Source: Lantana camara (taxonomy: Eukaryota > Streptophyta > Magnoliopsida > Lamiales > Verbenaceae). Taken from it: 64,000 nucleotides of DNA. This document shows, piece by piece, positions 35,968 through 46,743 of the stretch. The stretch is taken from positions 51,281,001-51,345,000 of the forward strand of contig CM074855.1 of assembly GCA_037501455.1 (NCBI GenBank), in the 5' to 3' direction. Position numbers and translations under genes: made by a program. How positions within the stretch are numbered: position 1 is the first letter of the stretch; each line of letters opens with the position of its first letter. The notes beneath the pieces were generated by a model, which saw only the letters and a list, made by a program, of their open reading frames with translations, did no database searches and was not told the origin of the DNA.

Positions 35968-38613
35968 AAGATTGTCTCGTTATGCACCTAACATAGCAGG
36001 TGACGACTTTCACAAGGCTATGCAGTTTATTCAGGGACTGCGCCCAGACATCCAGGCAGCTCTTAAGGAGGTTAACACGAGCACTTGGGCGAAGGCTACT
36101 TCGAAAGCCTTAAAGGTTGAGGATTCTATAAATGCTAGGAGACCAGCTTATCGCCAGGGACAATGGTCAGGATTCGGCTCGGGATTTAACAAAGGGAAGA
36201 GGCCGATGAATTTACCAGCTCCACCCCCAAAAGGACCTTTCAAGAAGCCTAGAGCAGGAGATCAGATTGCACCCATTCCACGACTACCTCAGGCTCCACC
36301 GGCTCCTAAGGGATCTCGCAATGATCAGCCTCCGTGTACTTATTGTGGATGGCCAACCCATTCTTACAACAATTGCCGAAAGAGATTGAGGTTGTGCTTG
36401 ATATGTGAAAAAGGGGATCATATGGCTTTTTCATGCCCGGACAAGACACTAGGGTATCAAGCTGGAGCTCCGAGACCAATGGTTCAGGCACGAGCTTATG
36501 CCCTTGAGGGTGAGGAGCAGAAAGTTGAAGCTGATCCAAATGCTATGGTGGAAGGTACCGTTTGCATTCATAACACGAGCATTCACGCATTATTCGATCC
36601 GGGTGCCACTCATTCTTTTATATCTTTTGATTTATGTGCCCCTCTGTGCTTATCTGTTACTTGTTCAAATTCTTGTTATTTTGTGAGTTCGCCTCTTGGA
36701 GGTAGGTTGCAGACGGATCGGGTTGTTAGGGGTTGTTCGGTGTTGATAGAAGGGAAAGATTATCCGGCAGATTTCATCGTGATGTCTACGAAGAAGTATG
36801 GTGTAATTTTCGGGATGGATTGGTTGTATCGGCACCGGACCGAAGTGGATTGTTTTAAGAAGAAGATTAAATTGGGTGATGAGTTGATTGGAGAAGTTGG
36901 GTCGAAGAATATACCTCTATTATCGTTTATGGAAGCTCGTAAATTGGTGAAGGATGGAGCCACAGGATTTATAGCATATCTCCTCAATAAACCAAAGGAT
37001 CAATCAAGTTTTGAGGAGACGGCTGTGGTAAAGGCATATCCAGATGTATTTCCAGAGAATTTGGGTTCTCTACCACCAGATAGGGAGATTGAATTTGTTG
37101 TTGATTTATATCCGGGATCAGAACCTTATTCCAAGACTCCTTATAGAATGGCTCCGGCAGAGTTGAAAGAGTTGAAAGTTCAGCTCGAGGAATCACTCAA
37201 GATTGGTTATATTTGACCGAGTTCATCTCCGTGGGGTGCTCCGCTTCTCTTTGTCAAGAAGAAAGATGGGTCGTTGAGAATGTGTATAGACTACCGGGAG
37301 CTTAATCGGATGACTATCAAGAATAAGTACCCGTTGCCCCACATCGAGGATTTATTTGATATGCTGCAAGGTTCAGGGGTTTATTCGAAATTGGATTTAA
37401 GGCAAGGCTACTACCAGTTGAAAATCCGGGAAGAGGATATACCAAAAACAGGATTCAACACCTGGTATGGGCATTACGAGTTCGTAGTGATGCCGTTTGG
37501 ATTGACAAATGCCCCTGCAGCATTTATGGATATGATGCATCGGATTTTTCGGCCTTATTTGTTAAATTCGTCGTAATCTTCATTGATGACATTCTCGTGT
37601 ATTCAAAGACTCCGGAAGATCATGCTAGGCATCTCAAATTGGTATTGGAGACGTTAAGAGAGCACCGGTTATACGCAAAGTTTAGTAAATGTGAGTTTTG
37701 GATCGACCGGGTTGCTTTTCTAGGCCATATTATTTCAAGTAAGGGTTCAGAAGTTGATCGTTCAAAGATCGAGACAGTTACTCAATGGCAGAGTCCGAAG
37801 AATGCTTCCGAGGTAAGAAGTTTCTTGGGATTGGCAGGTTATTATCGCAGGTTTGTGAAGGATTTTTCAAAGATAGCCGGTCCTTTAACTCGATTAACTA
37901 AGAAGGAAACTAAATTTGAGTGGGACGAGGCATGTGAAGCGAGTTTCCAACTCTTGAAGGAAAAATTAACCACTGCACCGGTATTAGCACTTCCCGAGGG
38001 CACTGAAGGATACATGGTTTATACGGACGCCTCGAAAGAAGGGTTAGGATGTGTTTTGATGCAGAAGGGTAAGGTGATAGCTTATGCCTCGAGGAAGTTG
38101 AAGGATCATGAACAGAATTATCCCACTCACGATCTCGAACTTGCAGCAGTGATCTTCGCTTTGGGAAAGTGGAGACACTACCTTCACGGAGTTTCTTTTG
38201 AGATCTTTTCCGACCACAATAGTCTTCAGTATTTGTTTTCTCAGAAGGAATTAAACAAGAGACAAAGGCGTTGGATGGAGATGTTGGCGGATTATGAGTG
38301 TACGATTCGTTACCATCCCGGAAAAGCTAATGTGGTCGCGGATGCACTCAGAAGGAAGGCTAGTTTGTCTAACATGGAAGTGGAAGTTGGAGAAAATTCT
38401 GAGTCTTTCAAGCTGAGAGCTAGTATTCCGAATATTACGGTTCAACCGGACCTACGGCAGAGATTGTTTGAAGCGCAAAGAGTGGATTCCGAGGTGCAGA
38501 AGTTAGTGCAGAAAGCTAGAAATGATTCAGAGAGTCCGTTCGGATTTGATGACACCGGGCTTCTAAGGTTCAAGAACAGAGTTGTGGTTCTGGAAAAATT
38601 GAAACGGTTGATA
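35968..38613 (+). pseudogene. A2 gag-pol middle part (Gag C-terminus to RNase H/integrase linker)
   Basis: A2 resumes after element B; the frame offset (24,929 bp) fits the N-terminal half at 10482-11043. It encodes the Gag C-terminus, two CCHC knuckles (about 36334-36375 and 36393-36435; the second has Glu for Gly after its second Cys), protease DPGATHS (about 36597), reverse transcriptase, RNase H, and the start of the integrase region. Lesions are TGA at 37214 (CGA in the sibling copies) and a 1-bp deletion near 37562, just before the FIDD motif, which moves the rest to another frame. It ends at TGATA (38609-38613), where element D inserted. Upstream in-frame residues from the B LTR (35873-35967) are not part of the protein. 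Confidence 0.92.
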
Positions 38614-40555
38614 TGTTCGAAAACACGAATCAGAAAGCAGCGGAATTTAAAAAAATTTTCCCAACAACAGGACCTTGAACTCGGAATCGTGTAACCAAAT
38701 TCGTAAAGATAGAAAACTTACTTTTCTTTTATTCTTTCTTGAAGCGTTTCAAGCCACCCAAGAACGCTCTTCTAGCGGCTTGATCCCCTCTCCTTGGCAA
38801 AGCTCGAATCTTCAAACTTCTAACTTGAAGTCTCTAGAGAAAGTCCACCAACTTGATCACAATCTAACTAGTAAGGATGCTAGTTCTCTAGTTTGTGTTT
38901 AGGCTTAACCTAGGGTTTAATGTAATCTTGGAGAAAGGAAGGTGTTCAACACATGAACCAAGAATTGTCTATTAGCTCTAAAGGGGAGCATGAGCTCCCC
39001 TATATATAGGAAAGGGGAGGGGCGGCCGAACCTAGTCCTAATGGACAAAGGATTTGGTCCCTCTCTCTCCTATTACTTGATCATCAAGTATTTTCCAGCT
39101 TTGACTTTGAATTCTATTTCAAGTCAACTTTTAAGAGAGCTAAAAATATCCAAACTATTTTTGGATAATTTTATACTTTATTTATTATAAAAATAAATAA
39201 CTTATTTTATCTAATTAATTAATTCATAATTAATTAACTAGATTATTTTCTCCAAAATTAGACTTTCTTTTTAATTCAAAATTAAACCAAAGTCTATTAA
39301 ATAATTAACTAAATTAATCATTTAATATATATATAAATTCACGTGTGTGACACGTGTCACAAGGACACGTGTCACTCACGTGACCCACACGTGTGGCTTC
39401 ACACGTGTGGAACCCTCTAGGCTCGATTAACTCGTTTAATCATTTTCAAGCCTCAACTCATGTAACCAAGTTGTTGTGTGTGACCCTCTAGGTTCTCAAT
39501 TCAATTAGCAGTGACCCTAATTAATTAATTCACTAATTAATTAATCAGTCCACAGATTAAACGACCATAGTCTAGCAACAGGTGTTTAACCCCTAGCTGA
39601 ATTGGAATGTTCGGATTCGACAGAACCTTTAAGTCATTGATTCATGTGAGATACAATCCTCCTACTTACTATCTCTCAACCAAGATCTAGGGCAAGGGAA
39701 TAATCAGAACCCTAATAATCCGGTCTTAAAGCTAAGTGCATTTCATATCCATTTGATCTCAATCCAAGAAACCCTTTTCTTGATGTCTTGATCTACTGCC
39801 TTGGCCAAGGACTCCATATGGCATATGAATGACTTACACAATAAGAGATCACCTTGCAAATGCAAGTATAGGTCCTTTCTTGATTCTCATTCACTTTCAC
39901 GAGTCACTTGTGCAGCCCCAGCATAAGCCTTGAATCAGTTGTCTAAGGTGACACCCTTTAAAGCTTATACCTAAGACTACAGAGCTAACTCATAAAGTGA
40001 CAAGGAACCTCAAGTCTAAGGATCAATTAATCACATCAATGGCTCGTGAGATATTTCCTAATCTGGAAGTTTCCATTTCCTGAAATAGAAACTTCCTTTC
40101 CCATTTAGGAATGTTCTCACACGGGGCGCCTCAGTGAACTCACTTATTAAAGTAAGCACCCTCATGTATCACGCACGTATCAACTATACACTTTCAACCT
40201 CCATGAAACAAGGTGGTCCTTCTTAAGGGCGTGATCCCACAAGCAAGCCTTAGAGGAGTCAGGTTGACACTCCCACTGTCTGTAGGACTCATCGGCTTGG
40301 AGTATATTACTAATCATGACTTATGTGATATAGGGCTCGTTTCATGAACAATTTCACCTAAATGGCAGAGTCCTAAAGTCATCAGGATTAGGGGAGTTCT
40401 CATACATGCACAGATAAAGTAAACGCATACCAAACAAGAGCATATAAAGAAGTGTTGCCTCAATTCGTTATTTCATTCAAAGATTGTCTGTGATTACAAT
40501 AAGGAAAAGCACAAAGCGGATATACAATCGGCTTTCTAGGGCACTATTCCTAACA
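38614..40555 (-). mobile_element. 3' LTR of element D
   Basis: This 1942-bp LTR is left of the coding region because the element reads leftward. It matches 46744-48684 with about 20 differences and one single-base indel. A polypurine tract abuts its right edge. Its outer edge reads TGTTCG where the other LTR has TGTTGG, one change in the terminal repeat. Confidence 0.95.
39340..39420 (-). promoter_or_regulatory. ACGTG (G-box/ABRE-like) cluster, D 3' LTR
   Basis: Six ACGTG cores lie within about 75 bp, including palindromes TGACACGTGTCA and CCACACGTGTGG. On the - strand an AT-rich run with TTTATATATATATT follows directly. ACGTG cores are the known binding sites of plant bZIP and bHLH factors; that role here is inferred. 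Confidence 0.6.
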
Positions 40556-40566
40556 ATCTCCCACTT
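40556..40566 (-). other. polypurine tract of element D
   Basis: On the - strand the sequence AAGTGGGAGAT directly precedes the 3' LTR, four bases downstream of the pol stop region. Confidence 0.85.
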
Positions 40567-40571
40567 GCCCG

Positions 40572-43500
40572 TCAAAGCCATTCTAAAGCTACTCTAAGTC
40601 CCATCTTCTGAAGATGACCTTGGAAAGCTTCTCGACTAAGGGGTTTAGTAAGTGGATCTGCCACGTTCTCTGCTGATGTGACCCTCTCAATTAGCACATC
40701 TCCTCTTTTGATAATATCACGGATTAGGTGATACTTCCTCATAATGTGCTTGGTCCGTTGGTGAGATCTTGGTTCTCTTGCTTGAGCAACCGCCCCAGTG
40801 TTGTCACAAAACACAGTAATGGGGTCTTTCATGCTAGGAACAACATTCAACTCTTGAATGAAGTTTCTAATCCAAACACCTTCCTTAGCTGCATCATTTG
40901 CAGCTAAGTATTCGGCCTCAGTGGTCGAATCTGCAGTGGTTGTTTGCTTGGAACTCTTCCAACTCACTGCTCCGCCGTTTAGGCAGAAAATGTATCCTGA
41001 CATTGACTTAAAATCATCTAAGTCAGACGCAAAGTTTGCATCGCAGTATCCTTCGACAGTAAGATCTTTCTGACCTCCGTAAACTAAGAATAAAACTTTA
41101 GTACTTTTCAAGTACTTAAGAATATTCTTCACCGCAGCCCAGTGACCATCTCCAGGGTCAGATTGGAAACGACTTGCTACACTAAGTGCATAAGCCACAT
41201 CCGGTCGAGTACATAACATTGCATACATTATGCTACCTATTGCTGATGCATAAGGTGTATGAGTCATTCTCTCCTTCTCAAGGTTAGTCTTAGGACACAT
41301 CTTCTTTGAAAGACACGTTCCTACACTCATAGGAAGGTTCTTAACCTTTGCTGACTCCATATTGAATCTCTTCAATACTTTGTCAATGTACATCGACTGT
41401 GATAGTCCTATTAACCTTCTGGATCTATCTCTATAGATTTTAATTCCAAGGATATAGGACGCATCACCAAGATCTTTCATCTCGAATTGGTTCGATAACC
41501 ATAACTTAGTCACTTTCATGTCATCCTTCGAATTCCCAATAAGAAGGATGTCATCAACATAAAGTACTAAGAATTGCACTGAGGTCTCCAATTCCTTTCT
41601 ATACACACATGATTCATTCGAAATTTGGATGAAGCCAAACGCTTTGACCGATTCATCAAATCGAATGTTCCAATTCCTAGAAGCCTGTTTCAATCCATAG
41701 ATTGATCTTTGGAGTTTGCAAACCTTTTGCTCACTCCCACTGAACGTGAAACCTATGGGTTGTTCCATATAAATGTCTTTGTCAATGTCACCATTGAGAA
41801 AGGCAGTTTTCACATCCATTTGCCATATCTCATAGTCATAATATGCAGCAATGGCAAGCATGATCCGAATAGACTTTTGCATTGCAACTGGTGAAAAGGT
41901 TTCGTCAAAGTCCACGCCGGGTCTCTGAGTGAATCCTTTTGCAACCAGTCTTGCTTTGTAGGCTGCAATGCTTCCATCAACTCCAAGCTTTCTCTTAAAG
42001 ATCCATTTGCAACCTATGGGTTTGACCCCATCAGGCAAATCTACCAAGGTCCAAACTTGGTTGGAGTTCATGGAATCCATTTCGGATTTCATGGCTTCTA
42101 TCCACTGTTCAGACTCAGAATCTGAAAGTGCCTCCTCATATGTTGAAGGATCATTATCCTTTTGAGAGATTTCATGGAAGAATCCATACCATCTCTCCGG
42201 CTGTCTAGGATTGCGTTCAGAACGCCTTAGAGGAGGATTTTCATGTGTATCGAAATTCGTGATTGGTTGTGGTTGATCAGAGTGGGACGTTTCTTTAGTG
42301 GGTGGTGTGGGGTCACTTTGTACTTCTTCTAATTCTATGATCTTGCCTTTCTTTTCTTTAAGGAACGGTTCCTCAAGAAAAGTGGCATTTCTAGAAACAA
42401 ACACCTTTTGCTCAGATTGATCATAGAAATAGTATCCTATGGATTCCTTAGGATAACCTACAAAGTAGCATAAGTTAGAGCGAGATTCTAACTTATCTCC
42501 CACTGTCCTCTTCACATAAGCAGGACAACCCCAAATTCTTAAATAAGAATAACTAGGGATTTTACCATGCCACATTTCATAGGGCGTTTTAGGGACTGAC
42601 TTAGAGGGAACTAGATTCAAAATCTTTGCTGCACTTTCTAGGGCATAACCCCAGAAAGAAGGTGGTAAGTCAGTGAAACTCATCATGGAACGAACCATAT
42701 CAAGTAGGGTTCGATTCCTTCTCTCAGAAACTCCATTAAGATGAGGAGTTCCCGGAGGAGTCCACTGAGAGATAATCCCATTATCTTTGAGATGATTAAG
42801 GAATTCTTCACTAAGATATTCGCCTCCTCGATCAGATCGAAGTGCTTTGATCTTGTGACCAGTTTGGTTCTCAACCTCCTTTTGAAATTCTAAGAATTTC
42901 TCAAAAGCTTCAGATTTATACTTCATTAAGTATACATAACCATACCGACCAAAGTCATCAGTAAAGGTTATGAAATACTGATGATTGTTTCTAGTGCTTA
43001 CACTAAGCAGTCCACAAACATCAGTATGGATCAAATCCAAAACCTTAGTGGCACGTTCCACAGTTCCTTTAAAAGGAACTTTGGACATCTTTCCTTTGAG
43101 ACAGGATTCGCAGGAAGTCAACTCTTTGAGATCATTTTCAGAGAATGATCCTAAAGTGTTTATCTTGCTAATTCTGTTCTTGGAAATGTGTCCTAATCTA
43201 GCGTGCCATAAGGGAGCTGAAACTTTGTCATCTCTCTTACGCTTTGTTTCTCGTTGTATATTTATAATATTGATATTTTGAGTTAGGTAAAGTCCATTAC
43301 TTAGAGTACCGATATGAACGGAAGAGTTGTTCCGTTTGATAAAATATTTACCATTCTTAATATAAGTTTCATAACCTTCACAATCTAATATTGGAACTGA
43401 AATTATATTACGAATAATGCTCGGTACATAAAGGACTTTATTTAATACTAACTCAAAACTACCTAAATCTAATCTAATTGTGTCTAAAGCTCGAGCTTCA

Positions 43501-44492
43501 ACGTTTGAGCCATCGCCGATCTTCAAGACACATTCTCCTTCTTTTAGTTGTTGAACATCACTTAGCATCTGTACATCATTACAGATATGAGTTCCACAAC
43601 CGGTATCAAGTACCCAAGAACTAGAATTAATAGACAGATTTACTTCAACGAGAAAGATACCTTTCTTTAGAGTAGCCTTGTACTCTCGGCAGTTTCTCCT
43701 CCAATGTCCCGCTTTGCCACAATGGAAGCAAACATCCTCTTTCTGATCACGCTTCTTCTTTTGGGCCTTCCCCTTCGATATGCCACCAGTGGGCCTAAGG
43801 GGTTTCTTCTTCTTCTTTTGGGCTTTCTTGCCCTTACCTTTAGAAGGCCCAGAAGAGGAAGATGGAGCATTCACCATCAAAACCTTATTGTCCTTCTTGA
43901 TCGTGCTTTCAGCAGTCACAAGCTGACTAATCAGCTCAGCTACAGTAGCACCAGCATGATTCATGTTGAAGTTAAGGACAAATGGGTTGAATGATGGTGG
44001 GAGCGAAGCTAGCAACAAATCCACTGAAAGCTCATCTTTCAGCGGCATGTCCATGGAAGCAAGTTTCTCAGTAAGGGCAAGAAACTTGAGTCCATATTCA
44101 TGGACACTTGAACCTTCCCTCATTCTCAAGTGGAACAATTCCTTTGAAGTGTTATACCTTGTAACACGTTCATGAGGGCGGTAAAGTTGCTCTAAGTGGT
44201 CGTAAATCTCCCAAGCAAATTCCATGGCCTCATGTTGTCTTTGCAAGTCCGGAGACATGTTAGCCAACATAAGGCAACGGGCTTGGAGATTATCATCCTT
44301 CCACTTCTGAATTGCGTCCCGCTCGGCCCGAGTGGGAGCCTCCCCTTCGGGACTAGGCTCCCCTTCTAAGAGAACATAAGTTCTCTTCTCAGAATCTAAA
44401 ATGATTTTTAGATTCCTCAGCCAATCAGAATAGTTGGGACCAGTCAACTTGTTTGACTCGAGGATCGATACAAGAGGGTTTTTGGTTGCCAT
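40572..44492 (-). CDS. Ty1/copia gag-pol polyprotein of element D (intact)
   Basis: The protein has 1306 residues with no stop or frameshift, starting at MATKNPLVS. Order is: Gag 1-250 with a Lys-rich stretch at about 218-250; CCHC knuckle at 255-268 (CFHCGKAGHWRRNC); protease with DTGCG at 296-300; pre-integrase zinc segment at about 430-465 (ARLGHIS, CESC); integrase core with catalytic Asp 491, Asp 554 and Glu 590; reverse transcriptase at about 800-1040 with YVDD; and RNase H in the last 150 residues. Integrase before reverse transcriptase is the Ty1/copia order. The length is normal for the family. It would make the particle and enzymes for its own copying; every motif I can check is present, so D looks autonomous. 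It is the only feature on the - strand in this window. Confidence 0.97.
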   Translation of the reverse strand: MATKNPLVSILESNKLTGPNYSDWLRNLKIILDSEKRTYVLLEGEPSPEGEAPTRAERDAIQKWKDDNLQARCLMLANMSPDLQRQHEAMEFAWEIYDHLEQLYRPHERVTRYNTSKELFHLRMREGSSVHEYGLKFLALTEKLASMDMPLKDELSVDLLLASLPPSFNPFVLNFNMNHAGATVAELISQLVTAESTIKKDNKVLMVNAPSSSSGPSKGKGKKAQKKKKKPLRPTGGISKGKAQKKKRDQKEDVCFHCGKAGHWRRNCREYKATLKKGIFLVEVNLSINSSSWVLDTGCGTHICNDVQMLSDVQQLKEGECVLKIGDGSNVEARALDTIRLDLGSFELVLNKVLYVPSIIRNIISVPILDCEGYETYIKNGKYFIKRNNSSVHIGTLSNGLYLTQNINIINIQRETKRKRDDKVSAPLWHARLGHISKNRISKINTLGSFSENDLKELTSCESCLKGKMSKVPFKGTVERATKVLDLIHTDVCGLLSVSTRNNHQYFITFTDDFGRYGYVYLMKYKSEAFEKFLEFQKEVENQTGHKIKALRSDRGGEYLSEEFLNHLKDNGIISQWTPPGTPHLNGVSERRNRTLLDMVRSMMSFTDLPPSFWGYALESAAKILNLVPSKSVPKTPYEMWHGKIPSYSYLRIWGCPAYVKRTVGDKLESRSNLCYFVGYPKESIGYYFYDQSEQKVFVSRNATFLEEPFLKEKKGKIIELEEVQSDPTPPTKETSHSDQPQPITNFDTHENPPLRRSERNPRQPERWYGFFHEISQKDNDPSTYEEALSDSESEQWIEAMKSEMDSMNSNQVWTLVDLPDGVKPIGCKWIFKRKLGVDGSIAAYKARLVAKGFTQRPGVDFDETFSPVAMQKSIRIMLAIAAYYDYEIWQMDVKTAFLNGDIDKDIYMEQPIGFTFSGSEQKVCKLQRSIYGLKQASRNWNIRFDESVKAFGFIQISNESCVYRKELETSVQFLVLYVDDILLIGNSKDDMKVTKLWLSNQFEMKDLGDASYILGIKIYRDRSRRLIGLSQSMYIDKVLKRFNMESAKVKNLPMSVGTCLSKKMCPKTNLEKERMTHTPYASAIGSIMYAMLCTRPDVAYALSVASRFQSDPGDGHWAAVKNILKYLKSTKVLFLVYGGQKDLTVEGYCDANFASDLDDFKSMSGYIFCLNGGAVSWKSSKQTTTADSTTEAEYLAANDAAKEGVWIRNFIQELNVVPSMKDPITVFCDNTGAVAQAREPRSHQRTKHIMRKYHLIRDIIKRGDVLIERVTSAENVADPLTKPLSREAFQGHLQKMGLRVALEWL

Positions 44493-44698
44493 TTCAAAAC
44501 ACGTAGAGAATCACAGAATCTACGACCTAAATGGTAAAACAGAGAACTAGTGAGCATGCTGAATTATAACGATATACAAAAGATAAGGTCTTTAATCTAT
44601 TGTAGCTCCCACTGTTTTTCAAAGATCTATAATTCCCAAAGATCTAAGAGGAACACGTTTCCCAATGGGTACTAAGATCCTAGGCATTTTACCTCGAA

Positions 44699-45020
44699 CC
44701 CACGACTCGCGGACATTCTAAGTAAGAACCCTAGGTAGGTACAACTTACCAATTCTAACACTTTTAGAATTCTTAGTAGTTCTTTTTGCATCACCTATCT
44801 TTCAATATGGACCCACGACTCGTGCGACATCCATATTTACTTAGGCGTTAAGCTAGACCCATCAATCATAAGATCATGACCAAAACTTAGTTCGAACGAC
44901 CCACGACTCGCGGACATCGCCCTTGCTAAAATTGACCACGAAATATTGATCATTTAAAATGATCAATTAGGTAACTAAGAACTAATAAGCTCTACTAGCT
45001 ATCCCACGACTCGAGGACAA
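44699..45020. repeat. four spaced copies of CCCACGACTCGnGGACA
   Basis: Copies start at about 44699, 44812, 44900 and 45003, about 88-113 bp apart. The sequence between copies is not obviously repeated, so this is a spaced motif rather than a simple tandem repeat. On the element's own strand it reads TGTCCnCGAGTCGTGGG. Confidence 0.75.
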
Positions 45021-46195
45021 TAACTAGCTTTACTTACTAAACTTAAAACCTATTGATGGAATGCTAGGAATTTAATTCAAAATTTGCATCTCGAATTAAA
45101 CACCTATTTGTTCGAAATTAGCTTAATATTTAATGGGAATTTTCGAATCAACCGGAGAGTTGTCCGGTTCGACCTCACCAACATATATGTTATCCAATTT
45201 TATTAGTCTTGATTAATGCAAGTACACTTAAATGCATTTCAAACAAGCACATAAACAGATAACATGTCCTAGCATGATACTAACATGTAATGATCATGGG
45301 TTCTACCTATCTTATGCGTGATATGTGGGAGCCACTCCACAATCACAAGTTCCAACATACATGCCACATAAACAGTTTAAATCACATAAGGGAAAGCGGT
45401 AACAAAATACGAGCCCTATTTCTATTACATTTAACAATTGAGATTCCCCTCCCTAACATTTTGAGGGGTCTTCACTTATGGCCTCCTTTGTTACTTGAAT
45501 GTGGTCCATCTTACTCCTTGGGTGCATTGTCTCCAAAATGAAAATAAAAACCTCACCACCTATCTCTACTCTCAAATTACAATAAAAAGAAAAAGACATA
45601 AAGTAATAAGGCTCAATCTTCATATTGGCCTTAGACAATTACACGGGGCATACCCCGGCCTCAAAAACAGTAATATGGAAAGCCACATAATAAATCACAT
45701 AACAGTACGCACATAAGTGAGGCTCCAACCTCAATTGAAAAACGCAACTATAGGGCTCCAACCCCAATTTAAACCATCCATGTGCATAAATTAAAACCAT
45801 ACATAGATCTAAACCCATGATCACCTAACATGCTTTTGCGAGAATTTAAATTTAGCCAATAAATTAAAATTCTCGTTTCAAGTCCTAATGACTTAAAACA
45901 CGACTTAGATGCAATTCTTGTTCAAGAGCCTTTTCAATAAAACCCGAAAAACAACAAACCAATAAAATTCCAATTAATTTCCAAAATTAATAATTTTATT
46001 CTTTCATTATTTTCAGAAAATAAAGTTCACAATTTTCCCAAAATCCAAATCGCTTCAATTTCTCAAAAATCCCAATTTAATCAAAAATTTTAAAATAATT
46101 TTATTTTAACAAAACTGATTTTAAAAGATAAAATTAAAATAAAATTAAATCGGGATTTTACGGACTGAAAACACGAAAAACACGAAACACGAAAA

Positions 46196-46450
46196 CGGGC
46201 CCGAAAAGGGGCCTAGCCGCGCGAGGCACAGACGCGCAGCAGCGCGCGCACAGCGCGCGGCAGTTGCCGCTCGCATGCGCGCACCGGCCGCGCATCATGC
46301 GCCCGCCGCGACTAGGCGGACTGGGCAGGCGTCCCGCGCGGTTGCGGGACGGGCTGGGCGGGCGCGCCTAGGCGCGCCTGGAATGGCTCCCGCGCTGTTG
46401 CGGGAGGAACTGGGCGGCGGCGACGGGCCTGGGCGTGCGACGTGCTAGCA
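46196..46450 (-). other. GC-rich structured block in element D leader
   Basis: This strongly GC-rich island of 250 bp lies in an AT-rich leader. It includes a perfect 18-bp palindrome GGCGCGCCTAGGCGCGCC (46361-46378), flanked by two similar hairpins at 46331-46350 (GTCCCGC/GCGGGAC) and 46387-46406 (CTCCCGC/GCGGGAG). The outer pair of the two hairpins is swapped, G-C in one and C-G in the other. Confidence 0.8.
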
Positions 46451-46729
46451 CGCCTAGGCTCGTTGCTTTTCGTGTTCGTTTCGTATTTCTGGGTTTCTCG
46501 AAAACCCGGTTCAATCCAAAATTAAAAAATTCGATTTAAACATATTTTAATCAAAACAATTTTCAAAAACACAATTTGAGAAAACAGTTTTAGAAATTCA
46601 GGAAAAATTACAGTTTCGTAATTCAGGCTTTCTAAAAGAACTCATGAATACCTAATTCGCATCTAAGCCTAAGAATTTCTACCAAATTCAGAATAATTGA
46701 GACGAATCAGAAACACAACTAACGAGGTG

Positions 46730-46741
46730 GCTCTGATACCA
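46730..46741 (-). other. primer-binding site of element D
   Basis: On the - strand this reads TGGTATCAGAGC, two bases inside the 5' LTR edge, and matches initiator Met tRNA. Confidence 0.93.
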
Positions 46742-46743
46742 CT

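Larger units (their letters stand above)
44493..46729 (-). other. long untranslated leader of element D
   Basis: About 2.2 kb lies between the primer site and the gag start, without a credible open frame. It contains a GC-rich structured block (46196-46450) next to the primer site side, an AT-rich middle, and four spaced copies of CCCACGACTCG close to gag. Leaders of this kind usually carry packaging and translation signals. Confidence 0.8.
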
